Source: Brevibacillus antibioticus
GTDB taxonomy: Bacteria; Bacillota; Bacilli; Brevibacillales; Brevibacillaceae
Reading direction: 5' to 3'
DNA: 64,000 bases
Assembly: GCF_005217615.1 (NCBI RefSeq)
Contig: NZ_SZNK01000001.1
Location: forward strand, 701,501-765,500
The notes under the pieces were generated by a model. That model worked only from the letters and a program-made list of their open reading frames with translations, made no database searches and was not told where the DNA came from. The translations under genes and the position numbers were made by a program. Shown in pieces: positions 25,395 to 33,472 of this stretch (position 1 is the stretch's first letter; each line of letters starts with the position of its first letter).

Positions 25395-26576
25395 ATGCCA
25401 GAAGTTTTATTTCGAGTAGACTTGAACAAACCGATGGAGGAGCAGGATACACCTGGTCACAACAGATGGCATCCAGACATTCCAGCAACCGTTTCCGTGA
25501 ATCCAGGAGCTGTTTTCCGCATGGAATGTAAGGACTGGACGGACGGGCAGATCGCTAACAACGATGACCCTTCCGACATTCGCGATGTCAATCTCAATCG
25601 CGTTCATGTACTCAGTGGACCTGTCTGGGTGAATGGAGCAGAGCCAGGCGACCTCTTGGTTGTCGATATTCTCGATATCGGGGCACTCCCCCAATCGGAA
25701 TGGGGCTTTAACGGGATTTTCGCCAAAGAAAACGGCGGTAGCTTCCTCGTCGATCATTATTCACAAGCGGCTAAGTCGATCTGGGACTTCCACGGCATTT
25801 ACACGAGCTCTCGCCATTTGCCAGGAGTCAAATTTGCAGGCATTCTTCATCCAGGCTTGATTGGTACCGCTCCTTCCCACCAGCTATTGGATCGCTGGAA
25901 CCGAAGAGAGAGCGACCTCGTGGCGACAAATCCTGAGCGAATGCCGCCACTTGCGAATTTGCCGACCCCGCACAGTGCCGTGTTGGGTAGTCTTAAAGGA
26001 GCAGAGTTTGATCGGATTGCCAGAGAAGCGGCGCGGACTGTCCCCCCTCGTGAGCATGGCGGAAACTGCGATATAAAAAACTTGTCCAAAGGCACTCGCA
26101 TTTACTTCCCGGTTTATGTAAATGGAGCGAAGCTGTCCATGGGCGATTTGCATTTTTCACAAGGAGATGGAGAAGTGACCTTCTGCGGTGGAATTGAAAT
26201 GGCTGGTTGGCTGGATCTTCATGTGGACGTCATCAAGGGCGGGATGGCGAAGTATAACATCGTGAACAACCCTGTATTCAAGCCGGGTCCAGTAGAGCCT
26301 CGCTATACGGAATACCTCGTTTTTGAAGGAATTTCCGTCCACGAGACGACAGGGCAGCAGCTATACATGGATGCGCATGTGGCTTACCGCAATGCATGCC
26401 TGAATGCCATCGAGTATTTGAAAACAGCGATGGGTTTCACGGGGGAGCAGGCGTACATGCTACTGGGAACGGCACCGGTGGAGGGAAGAATTGCGGGGAT
26501 CGTCGATATTCCGAACGCGTGCTGCACCTTGTCTATCCCGACAAGCATTTTTGATCGAGATATTTTGCCGAAGTAG
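25395..26576 (+). CDS. fmdA: Formamidase, acetamidase/formamidase family
   Basis: FmdA hydrolyses formamide to formate and ammonia. The 393-residue protein matches the family over its length: HNRWHPDIPATVSVNPGAVFRMECKDWTDGQI at the start, SGPVWVNGAEPGDLLVVDILDI (around 72-93), REHGGNCDIKNLSKG (around 221-235), LSMGDLHFSQGDGEVTFCGGIEMA (around 250-273) and the C-terminal block with DIPNACCTLSIP. The ORF has an AGGGGGAAGC ribosome site. Formamide is the product of HutG (6.9 kb) and other routes, so it gives nitrogen. It is cotranscribed with fmdB from a sigma-54 promoter. Confidence 0.95.
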   Translation: MPEVLFRVDLNKPMEEQDTPGHNRWHPDIPATVSVNPGAVFRMECKDWTDGQIANNDDPSDIRDVNLNRVHVLSGPVWVNGAEPGDLLVVDILDIGALPQSEWGFNGIFAKENGGSFLVDHYSQAAKSIWDFHGIYTSSRHLPGVKFAGILHPGLIGTAPSHQLLDRWNRRESDLVATNPERMPPLANLPTPHSAVLGSLKGAEFDRIAREAARTVPPREHGGNCDIKNLSKGTRIYFPVYVNGAKLSMGDLHFSQGDGEVTFCGGIEMAGWLDLHVDVIKGGMAKYNIVNNPVFKPGPVEPRYTEYLVFEGISVHETTGQQLYMDAHVAYRNACLNAIEYLKTAMGFTGEQAYMLLGTAPVEGRIAGIVDIPNACCTLSIPTSIFDRDILPK

Positions 26577-26612
26577 CCAAGAAAAAGACCGCGAAAGAGG
26601 GAGCCAAATACG

Positions 26613-26924
26613 ATGCCGAGATACGATTACATGTGCGAGGATTGTGGTCCATTTGTACAGTGGCTGAAGATGAGCGAGCTGACAGAAAGCGTTGCTTGCC
26701 CCGATTGCCAATTACCGTCAAGACGTTTATATGCAGCACCAGGATTGATCATGACACCGCAAGCGCTGCGCCAACGGATCGAGCGTGGTGTGGAACCGAA
26801 AATCGTACGGAAACAATCGCATTACCATGAAGGAGCAGGGTGCAGCCATAGCCACGGTAGTCAGACGCACTGGGGACATACCCACAGTCGTGGGGGCAAA
26901 CGCCCTTGGATGGCCGGGCACTAA
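26613..26924 (+). CDS. fmdB: FmdB-like zinc ribbon protein with a His-rich tail
   Basis: The 103-residue protein starts PRYDYMCEDCG and has a second CPDC (CxxC...CxxC zinc ribbon, residues 8-34), the FmdB signature found next to formamidase genes. The tail (about 70-100) is rich in His and Gly (HYHEGAGCSHSHGSQTHWGH), which is unusual for the family and suggests extra metal binding. It starts 36 bp after fmdA behind AGAGGGAG, probably as a partner or regulator of the formamidase. Confidence 0.88.
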   Translation: MPRYDYMCEDCGPFVQWLKMSELTESVACPDCQLPSRRLYAAPGLIMTPQALRQRIERGVEPKIVRKQSHYHEGAGCSHSHGSQTHWGHTHSRGGKRPWMAGH

Positions 26925-26994
26925 ACGGAATTGCTGAAAAGGGCGTTCATTCGTTTTCACTCCTTCTTCACATGGTTGGTTCTAGCAGAAATAA

Positions 26995-27031
26995 ACAAAG
27001 GCACTCTACAAGATTAGTAGAGTGCCTTTGT
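26995..27031. terminator. Terminator after fmdB
   Basis: Perfect 15-bp inverted repeat ACAAAGGCACTCTAC / GTAGAGTGCCTTTGT with a 7-nt loop; no long T-run, bidirectional. Confidence 0.85.
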
Positions 27032-27037
27032 TGTAGC

Positions 27038-27302
27038 TTATGTTGTTTGTGCAATCAATTGGATGCGTGCTGGGATTTTCACTTCCAAGGTCATAACGGA
27101 CGTGACGACCGTTTGCATGGTGCCGAGAAAATAGATTAGGACTCGCTTTTGTTTGTTAATCGCTGTGGCTGATTGTAGGGAGCGTCAGCGTATCAGTCTT
27201 TGCACATAGCAACCAATATTACAGCGTACCGCCAAAATCGTGTTGGCTAAAGTGAACGGCAACATTAAATCCATGAAACTGGATGTAGACTGGGACGATT
27301 AA
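27038..27302. pseudogene. Degenerate coding remnants between fmdB and the phosphoesterase gene
   Basis: This stretch of about 300 bp holds no intact gene. On the minus strand 27118-27038 encodes a 26-residue tail-like peptide (MQTVVTSVMTLEVKIPARIQ...) without a ribosome site. On the plus strand 27163-27225 reads like the end of a signal peptide (LWLIVGSVSVSVFAHS), and after a frame change 27240-27302 reads like a C-terminus (AKVNGNIKSMKLDVDWDD). The plus-strand parts may be one secreted-protein gene broken by a frameshift. Confidence 0.35.
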
Positions 27303-27332
27303 TCGAATTCGCTATCTTTCTCAACCGACCCT

Positions 27333-28106
27333 TTAATAAGTAGAGGGTCGGTTTTTTTGTGCCAGGGCCTCTATAAATTCGATCGCTTCTTGAACCGTAG
27401 GTATTTTTCGGACATTCTCTTCGGCAAACTGCTGAGCTTGCGGAAAGTTCGTAGAAGCGATTTGTTTTGCAGCAGCTTCTACGTCATAGGGTGTAAAGCG
27501 ATGCTCATAGCTGTCACCATCAAGCAATAACCAGTATGCCCCTGGTTTGTCGGCATACGGCATGCCCACACTTCCGGCATTGAGAATACGCAGATCGCTA
27601 AGGTGACGTTCAAATTGGACATGTGTATGACCACAGATGACTGTTCGTTGCAGCGTCCCCTCAAAGTAAGCGGCCACAATTACATCAGGAGTGAGTGGGG
27701 TGAAAATATCTTCATCATTGGTGGGAATGGCGTGGCAGAATAGCACGTCCTCGAAATCTTCTCGTTTTAACGTGTAGGTAAGAGGGAGTTGCGCCAGAAA
27801 GTCACGATGAGAGCGGTTCAATTGCTCCGCAACCCATGACGTGATTTCTCGAACAGAATCAGACATTTCTAGACGTTGCATCTCTCCGTCAAATGTGAGG
27901 AGTACTTCACGTTCGCCATTACCACGGATGAATTGCACGGGTGTATCCAATTGGAAGAGTATTTCAAGTGTTTGGACGGGCATCGGCCCTGAGATGATAT
28001 CCCCTCCGATGACAATAAGATCAGGCTTCACAACTTCAAGTTCTGCCAACGTTGCATGTAGTGCAGGTACATTCCCGTGAATGTCATACAAAGCTGCCAC
28101 TCTCAT
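27333..28106 (-). CDS. Metallophosphoesterase, YfcE/MJ0936-like
   Basis: The 257-residue protein has the calcineurin-like motifs: YDIHGN (metal-binding Asp and His), VIGGDI, a modified RGNGERE in place of GNHE, and CGHTHVQ near residue 165. It would hydrolyse a phosphodiester or phosphomonoester; the substrate is unknown. The start at 28106 is placed by GGGAGG 9 nt upstream; an in-frame ATG seven codons earlier lacks a site. It is divergent from ppaC. Confidence 0.88.
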   Translation of the reverse strand: MRVAALYDIHGNVPALHATLAELEVVKPDLIVIGGDIISGPMPVQTLEILFQLDTPVQFIRGNGEREVLLTFDGEMQRLEMSDSVREITSWVAEQLNRSHRDFLAQLPLTYTLKREDFEDVLFCHAIPTNDEDIFTPLTPDVIVAAYFEGTLQRTVICGHTHVQFERHLSDLRILNAGSVGMPYADKPGAYWLLLDGDSYEHRFTPYDVEAAAKQIASTNFPQAQQFAEENVRKIPTVQEAIEFIEALAQKNRPSTY

Positions 28107-28185
28107 CTCACATCGCCTCCCATTCATTCCTGATAGATCTTCAAAATCGTATTTTCAATGATCTGATTTGAACCTATAATGTATC

Positions 28186-28215
28186 TTGGGCATATCCGCT
28201 AAGCTGTGGTATAAT
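28186..28215 (+). promoter_or_regulatory. Promoter of ppaC
   Basis: TTGGGC, an 18-bp spacer and TATAAT, 35 bp before the start codon. Confidence 0.65.
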
Positions 28216-28249
28216 TTGGAAGCCAAATTACGATTAAGGAGTATGGATG

Positions 28250-29182
28250 ATGGAAAAAAAATTAATCTTCGGTCATAAAAATCCAGACACAGATTCTATT
28301 TGTTCAGCACTTGTGTACGCTGACTTGAAAACAAAATTGGGCGCGAATGTAGAGCCTGTACGCCTGGGTGTAATCAGCAGCGAAACGGCATTTGTGTTGA
28401 ATTACTTCCAAGTAAAAGAGCCGCGCCTCGTAGAAACAGTGGCGAATGAAGTGAATGAAGTTATCCTTGTAGACCACAACGAGCGCCAACAAAGCGCGAA
28501 TGACATTGAGCAAGTGCAAGTGGTAGAAGTGATCGATCATCACCGTATTGCAAACTTTGAGACGAGCAATCCTCTCTACTTCCGTGCCGAGCCGGTTGGA
28601 TGCACGACTACCATTTTGAAGAAAATGTACAAAGAAAACGGCGTAGACATTCCAAAAGAGATGGCGGGCTTGATGCTTTCTGCTATCATTTCGGATACGT
28701 TGCTGTTGAAATCCCCGACATGCACCGAGCAAGATGTAGCGGCTGCTCATGAGCTGGCTGAAATCGCAGGTGTTGATTTACAAGCATACGGTCTGGAAAT
28801 GCTCAAAGCGGGGGCAGACCTGAGCGACAAAACAATCGCACAACTGCTCACATTGGATGCAAAAGAGTTCCAAATGGGCAATGCGAAAGTAGAAATCGCA
28901 CAAGTAAATGCAGTGGATGTAAATGATGTACTCGCACGCCAAAGCGAACTAGAAGCAGCTATGAATGCAAATATCGCTGAAAAAGGTTTGGACCTGTTCG
29001 TGTTTGTCGTAACCGATATCTTGAACAACGACTCTGTTGCGATCGCACTCGGCAGCGCAACAAAGGCAGTAGAAAAAGCGTACCAAGTAACATTGGTGGA
29101 CAACAAAGCTATTCTGAAGGGCGTTGTCTCCCGCAAAAAGCAAATCGTACCGATTTTGACTGATACATTCCAAGCGCTGTAA
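28250..29182 (+). CDS. ppaC: Manganese-dependent inorganic pyrophosphatase (family II)
   Basis: This DHH-family enzyme splits pyrophosphate to drive biosynthetic reactions. The 310-residue protein has the family II motifs [19 protein letters not shown] (5-23; His and Asp ligands), [10 protein letters not shown] (around 74), [11 protein letters not shown] (around 96; DHH), and the C-terminal [10 protein letters not shown] substrate-binding stretch. Start at 28250 rather than 28247, from spacing to AAGGAG. It has its own promoter and terminator. Confidence 0.96.
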   Translation: MEKKLIFGHKNPDTDSICSALVYADLKTKLGANVEPVRLGVISSETAFVLNYFQVKEPRLVETVANEVNEVILVDHNERQQSANDIEQVQVVEVIDHHRIANFETSNPLYFRAEPVGCTTTILKKMYKENGVDIPKEMAGLMLSAIISDTLLLKSPTCTEQDVAAAHELAEIAGVDLQAYGLEMLKAGADLSDKTIAQLLTLDAKEFQMGNAKVEIAQVNAVDVNDVLARQSELEAAMNANIAEKGLDLFVFVVTDILNNDSVAIALGSATKAVEKAYQVTLVDNKAILKGVVSRKKQIVPILTDTFQAL

Positions 29183-29193
29183 GAAATAAGAAG

Positions 29194-29227
29194 GGCTGCC
29201 TATGCACAAGTTGCGGGCAGCCTTTTT
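29194..29227 (+). terminator. Terminator of ppaC
   Basis: GGCTGCC / GGCAGCC stem followed by TTTTT. Confidence 0.85.
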
Positions 29228-29233
29228 CTATGG

Positions 29234-29404
29234 TTACATTCCTTGGGTAGGGTTGTTGTGCATTTGGTACAAGGTTTGCTGGGCATATGCATCGTCACTG
29301 TAATGGGTGATGGCATGTTTATCTCTCGCTTTGAGACTAAGCAGTCCTGTTAATCCCCATCCAGCACCAAGTACAGCTACAAAGAATCCGATGATATAGA
29401 GCAT
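29234..29404 (-). CDS. Small single-helix membrane protein
   Basis: A 56-residue ORF starts at an ATG behind AAGGGGG. It has one N-terminal membrane helix (about 2-24) and a hydrophilic, Gln/Asn/His-rich tail (KARDKHAITHYSDDAYAQQ). The start and ribosome site fit a real gene, but I do not recognise the family. It ends just before the ppaC terminator on the opposite strand. Confidence 0.55.
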   Translation of the reverse strand: MLYIIGFFVAVLGAGWGLTGLLSLKARDKHAITHYSDDAYAQQTLYQMHNNPTQGM

Positions 29405-29485
29405 AGAAGTCCCCCTTGCACGGTTTTATCTATATTTTAGCAAATGATGAAAATAAAGTAACGCTATTTTTTGATGAAAATGTGT

Positions 29486-29516
29486 TTGACATTGACGGTC
29501 CGTAAATGTGTACGAT
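29486..29516 (+). promoter_or_regulatory. MerR-type promoter with a 19-bp spacer and dyad
   Basis: TTGACA (29486-29491), 19-bp spacer, TACGAT (29511-29516). The spacer is nearly palindromic (CATTgACGG-t-CCGTaAATG), the architecture activated by MerR-family proteins; it fits autoregulation by the downstream TipA-like gene. Confidence 0.8.
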
Positions 29517-29538
29517 CAATTTGTCAGGAGGAATGAAC

Positions 29539-30297
29539 ATGGAATATACGGTGCAAAAGCTAGGACTCCTGGCGGGTGTCAGCACCCGGACGCTCCGATA
29601 CTACGATGAAATTGAGCTTCTCAAGCCGGCGAGAATCAATTCATCAGGGTATCGCATTTACGGACAGCTTGAGGTGGATCGATTGCAGCAAATCCTTTTT
29701 TACCGCGAGCTGGGTGTGAGCTTGGAGGAGATCAAGGAGATCCTGGATTCACCAACCTTTGATGCTGAACGGGCACTGCGGGAGCACCGCGAGAAGCTCC
29801 TGGAAAGGCGAGCGCAATTGGATGCGTTAATCGCCAATGTCAATTTGACATTAGCACAAAGAGAGGGGACCAAAGCGATGAGTGACAAACAAAAATTCGA
29901 AGGCTTCAAGCAGAAGTTGATTGACGACAACGAGACGCAGTACGGAGAAGAAATTCGTGTAAAATATGGAAGCGACCAGGTTGACAAATCCCATCAGAAA
30001 ATCAAAGGAATGACCGAGCAGGAATACACTGCACTAGAGCAGTTGAATGAAGAACTCCATGAGACATTGGCACAGGCTTTTACGACGGGAAATCCTGCTC
30101 ATGAGCTTGCCCAAAAAGCAGCGGATCTTCACCGTCAATGGCTCAGCTTTTATTGGGACAGCTACAGTAAAGAAGCGCACGCAGGTGTAGCCCAGATGTA
30201 CGTTGATGACCCGCGCTTTACCGCTTACTATGACAAGGAACAGCCAGGTGTAGCCGAGTTTCTCCGCGATGCAGTGGCCATTTATACCAGCAAGTAA
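29539..30297 (+). CDS. TipA-like MerR-family regulator with antibiotic-binding domain
   Basis: The 252-residue protein has a MerR winged helix (VQKLGLLAGVSTRTLRYYDEIELLKP, residues 4-29) and a dimerisation coiled coil to about 110, then a TipAS-type helical domain (about 125-250) with the family order of helices and ALxQAF-like segments. TipAS domains bind thiopeptide-like drugs. The start at 29539 is set by AGGAGG seven nt upstream; a GTG at 29506 lies within the promoter. It probably activates its own promoter on drug binding. Confidence 0.9.
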   Translation: MEYTVQKLGLLAGVSTRTLRYYDEIELLKPARINSSGYRIYGQLEVDRLQQILFYRELGVSLEEIKEILDSPTFDAERALREHREKLLERRAQLDALIANVNLTLAQREGTKAMSDKQKFEGFKQKLIDDNETQYGEEIRVKYGSDQVDKSHQKIKGMTEQEYTALEQLNEELHETLAQAFTTGNPAHELAQKAADLHRQWLSFYWDSYSKEAHAGVAQMYVDDPRFTAYYDKEQPGVAEFLRDAVAIYTSK

Positions 30298-30309
30298 AGA
30301 AGTTTCAAA

Positions 30310-30340
30310 CAAAGAAGCTGCGAGCAAGGCAGCTTCTTTG
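30310..30340. terminator. Hairpin between convergent genes
   Basis: Perfect 12-bp inverted repeat CAAAGAAGCTGC / GCAGCTTCTTTG between the TipA-like gene and the next gene on the other strand. Confidence 0.75.
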
Positions 30341-30365
30341 CGTTGTTAAGTTTCGTCATCCCCTT

Positions 30366-30929
30366 CTACTGCGAGAAAAGCTTTTGTCCCAATGGTGTTG
30401 GCAATCCATCCATGCTACGTACGTTGTTTTCTTGTTGATAAGCAAGCAGTTCCTGCTCGTCTTTAGCCAAGGTCCATTTTTGAAGGGTGTCGCGTTCTTT
30501 TGAAAAGGAATAGAAGGGAATGGCCCAACCGCAAGAAGTCTTTACTTCAAGGATGTTTACGGTAATGATTTGACGAGCGCCAGGCAGAAGCGGGAAGTCT
30601 TTTACGAGCTCATCCCAACGAGGCGTATCTGGGAGAATAACCGTTCCTTTGCCGTAGAGGCGCATGATGAGAGGGGGGCCTTCAAATGCACAAAACATGA
30701 GAGTAATCCTGCCATTTTCCTGAAGATGAGCACTGGTTTCATTTCCGCTTCCAGTCAGATCCAAATAGGCGACCTCTGTGGGCGATATTATGCGAAAAGA
30801 ATCGTACCCTTTTGGTGAAAGATTTACGTGACCATCTGTGTCCATAGGAGCAGAGGCAACAAAAAACATCTGTTGCTTCTTAATAAACGCCTCATGCTCA
30901 GGTCGTAATTCAGAAAAAAGCTTCCCCAT
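30366..30929 (-). CDS. Pyridoxamine 5'-phosphate oxidase family protein (FMN-binding split barrel)
   Basis: The 187-residue protein shows the split-barrel layout: FFVASAPMDTDGHVNLSPKG (about 22-41), VAYLDLTGSGNETSAHLQENGRITLMFCAFEGPP (about 53-86) and LRLYGKG, as in the PNPOx-like flavin-binding proteins of unknown substrate. It probably binds FMN or F420 in the cytosol. GGAGGGG precedes the ATG. It is transcribed alone. Confidence 0.8.
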   Translation of the reverse strand: MGKLFSELRPEHEAFIKKQQMFFVASAPMDTDGHVNLSPKGYDSFRIISPTEVAYLDLTGSGNETSAHLQENGRITLMFCAFEGPPLIMRLYGKGTVILPDTPRWDELVKDFPLLPGARQIITVNILEVKTSCGWAIPFYSFSKERDTLQKWTLAKDEQELLAYQQENNVRSMDGLPTPLGQKLFSQ

Positions 30930-31098
30930 TTTAGCACCCCTCCAGATAATGGAATTGTCTTTGCTGCCATCATATTACCATGAGAATATGAAGACTTTGT
31001 GTTATTCATCCCCACTCCCTACAAAATAGATGGTAAAGTGTAAATATTCCCACAACATAAAGGCGACTCGAGACTTTTGAATAAGGAGGAGTATTTAC

Positions 31099-32046
31099 AT
31101 GCAAGCAACAGAGCCAATTTATTTAGGGGAACGCATCCATTTAATAGACGGTTTCGATATGGGCTGGGCGGAACGTACGGGGACGTATGTGATCACGGAA
31201 GAGAAGCTCACTTTGGTAGAAACTGGGCCAAGCCCCTCCGTCCCATACATCAAGGCCGGTCTCGCCAAGCTCGGTTATACACTGGAACAAGTAACATATA
31301 TCATTGTGACGCACATTCACTTGGATCATGCGGGAGGAGCCGGACTGTTTCTGAAGGATTGTCCGAATGCAAAGATCGTTGTCCACCCGAAAGGTGCACG
31401 TCATCTCGTAGATCCGAGCCGACTGATCGCAGGGGCGAGAGCGGTGTATCATGATGAATTTGATCGATTGTTCGATCCGATTGTGGCAGTTCCCGAGGAG
31501 CGGATTTTGATTCGCGGAGACGGGGATACACTAGAGATCGGAGAGAATTGTGTGTTGGAGTTTCTGGATTCACCGGGGCATGCCAATCATCACTTCAGCA
31601 TCTATGATCCCATAAGCCGCGGCATGTTTACAGGTGATACGGCAGGTGTGCTCTATCCACAGCTTAAAAAGGATGGCATACACCTCGTACTACCATCTAC
31701 TTCGCCGAATCAGTTTAACCCGGATGCCATGTTAGCGTCTCTAAGCCGTTTTGAAGCGCGCGAGCTGAGCCGCATTTACTTTGGTCATTTTGGGATGTCA
31801 GAGCAGGTAGATGACGTGTACCGCCAAATACGCGAGTGGCTCCCCATGTTTGTAGCGGAAGGAGAGACAGCGCTTGCGGCTGGACATACATACGACGAGC
31901 TGTCACGTAAGTTATTTGAACGAGTCTCCGATCATATACAGTCACAAGGCATCAGCGGTGACCATGGAATTTTCGACGTACTCAAGCTCGATTTACAAGT
32001 ATGCTCCATGGGCATTCTAGATTATTTGCACAAACGAGGGGAATAG
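31099..32046 (+). CDS. MBL-fold metallohydrolase
   Basis: The 315-residue protein has the metallo-beta-lactamase zinc signature HIHLDHAGG (about 72-80), a GTG-like D/H site SPGHANHH (around 158) and FTGDTAGV (around 179) with a further His ligand in RIYFGHFGMS (around 224). Members hydrolyse thioesters, lactones or nucleic acids; the substrate is not clear here. It follows AAGGAGGAG and ends at its own terminator. Confidence 0.9.
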   Translation: MQATEPIYLGERIHLIDGFDMGWAERTGTYVITEEKLTLVETGPSPSVPYIKAGLAKLGYTLEQVTYIIVTHIHLDHAGGAGLFLKDCPNAKIVVHPKGARHLVDPSRLIAGARAVYHDEFDRLFDPIVAVPEERILIRGDGDTLEIGENCVLEFLDSPGHANHHFSIYDPISRGMFTGDTAGVLYPQLKKDGIHLVLPSTSPNQFNPDAMLASLSRFEARELSRIYFGHFGMSEQVDDVYRQIREWLPMFVAEGETALAAGHTYDELSRKLFERVSDHIQSQGISGDHGIFDVLKLDLQVCSMGILDYLHKRGE

Positions 32047-32067
32047 CCCGCCATAAGCATTCCATTT

Positions 32068-32094
32068 GCCTGAACCTTTTGTTCAGGCGTTTTT
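32068..32094 (+). terminator. Terminator of the MBL-fold gene
   Basis: Perfect GCCTGAAC / GTTCAGGC with a 5-nt loop and a following GTTTTTC. Confidence 0.85.
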
Positions 32095-32185
32095 CATTTC
32101 TGTTTGTCATTCTTTTTTCATCTAAGGAATGCTATGATGTAGGATGAGTCATGGACTGTGACAAATTCAAACGTAACAGCAAATA

Positions 32186-32370
32186 GGTGCCTCGTCTTTT
32201 TAACAAAAAGATCGGGTGAAAAGGGAAGTCGGTGAAAATCCGACGCGGTCCCGCCACTGTAAATCGGCTCGTTCCTGAGCCGTAAGCCAGGAGACCTGCC
32301 TGTTTGTTTTCGTGCCTGTTGCCTTCGCGGAAAGGATCGGCCTATTTCAGGAAGCAGACCATCTTTGGCT
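32186..32370 (+). promoter_or_regulatory. Adenosylcobalamin riboswitch
   Basis: The leader contains GGGAAGTCGGTGAAAATCCGA, the conserved GCCACTGT box (32253-32260) and AGCCAGGAGACCTGCC (32285-32300), the hallmarks of the cobalamin aptamer. It precedes cobalamin transport genes and is followed by a terminator, so bound adenosylcobalamin should stop transcription. Confidence 0.97.
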
Positions 32371-32386
32371 GTTTGCCCTGAGGTGC

Positions 32387-32430
32387 CGACCCTTTTGATT
32401 TCCGAATGGAAGCAAGGGTCGCTTTTTTTA
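32387..32430 (+). terminator. Riboswitch expression platform terminator
   Basis: CGACCCTT / AAGGGTCG stem followed by CTTTTTTT, 46 bp before btuF. Confidence 0.85.
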
Positions 32431-32475
32431 TTGGAAGGGACAGTCAATCAGACACGCAGAAAGGAAGTTCTACAT

Positions 32476-33471
32476 ATGAAACGTTCATTGCGATTCATGA
32501 TCCCACTACTAGTTGCGGCGAGCCTCGCAGGTTGTGCGGGTAACGATAACGGCCAGCCAGCACCAGGGGGACAAACAAGTGCACCGCAGACAGCACCGCA
32601 AGAGAATGCGGCCGAGCAGCCTGCCAAACAAACAACGTATCCGTTGACAGTCAAGGATGCGACAGGAAAAGAAGTAACCTTTGCAAAAGCTCCTGAGCGA
32701 ATCGTCTCAACATCACCTGCCGAGACAGAGATTTTGTTCGCGCTTGGCTTGGAAAGTCGGATCGTAGCTGTCTCAGACTATGACGATTATCCAGATGCGG
32801 CGAAGGCAAAGCCGAAAATTGGCGGAGTCGTCAAACCAAATGAAGAAGCGATTCTCGCTCAAACGCCGGATATGGTCGTTGGTGGGATTTCAATGGAAAA
32901 GCCAGTGGCTGACAAGCTGAAATCTCTCGGAATGCCCGTCTATATTACCCATCCGACAAAGATGGATGACATTCTAAACAATGTGTTGGCGATGGGAGTT
33001 ATCACGAACACACAGGAACAAGCCGAAAAAGTCGTCGCGCAAATGAAGAAAGACATCGCGTACGTTCAAGAAGCGGTGAAAAATGTAAAACCGGAACAGA
33101 AGAAAAAGGTATATCTGGAATTCTCCCCAGGCTGGACAGTCGGAAAAGGAGAATTCATGGACGAACTCATCACGCTGGCTGGGGCGACAAACATTGCCTC
33201 AGACACCGAGGGATGGAATCCGATCAGTGAAGAAAAGATTTTGCAAAACGACCCTGATGTCATTTTGTACGCGAGCGGAATTACCGATGAAAAGACTGGT
33301 GTCAAGCTAGAGGATATGATCGCCAATCGCAATGGCTGGGATAAAATGAAGGCGATTCGTGAAAAACAAATCTTTGGTATGGACCAAAATATTTTGTCCC
33401 GTCCCGGTCCGCGTATTACACAAGGCTTGATCGAAGTAGCCAAGGCGATTTACCCTGACTTGGTGAAATAA
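32476..33471 (+). CDS. btuF: Cobalamin ABC transporter substrate-binding lipoprotein
   Basis: The 331-residue lipoprotein has a signal peptide ending in LAGC (lipobox) and an Ala/Gln/Pro linker (about 25-60), then a BtuF/FecB-like helical-backbone fold starting YPLTVKDATGKEVTFAKAPERIVSTSPAETEILFALGLESRIVAVSDYDDYP. It captures corrinoids outside the membrane for BtuCD. The start at 32476 after AAAGGAAG lies downstream of the riboswitch terminator, excluding earlier in-frame starts. First gene of the B12 operon. Confidence 0.92.
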   Translation: MKRSLRFMIPLLVAASLAGCAGNDNGQPAPGGQTSAPQTAPQENAAEQPAKQTTYPLTVKDATGKEVTFAKAPERIVSTSPAETEILFALGLESRIVAVSDYDDYPDAAKAKPKIGGVVKPNEEAILAQTPDMVVGGISMEKPVADKLKSLGMPVYITHPTKMDDILNNVLAMGVITNTQEQAEKVVAQMKKDIAYVQEAVKNVKPEQKKKVYLEFSPGWTVGKGEFMDELITLAGATNIASDTEGWNPISEEKILQNDPDVILYASGITDEKTGVKLEDMIANRNGWDKMKAIREKQIFGMDQNILSRPGPRITQGLIEVAKAIYPDLVK

Positions 33472-33472
33472 A

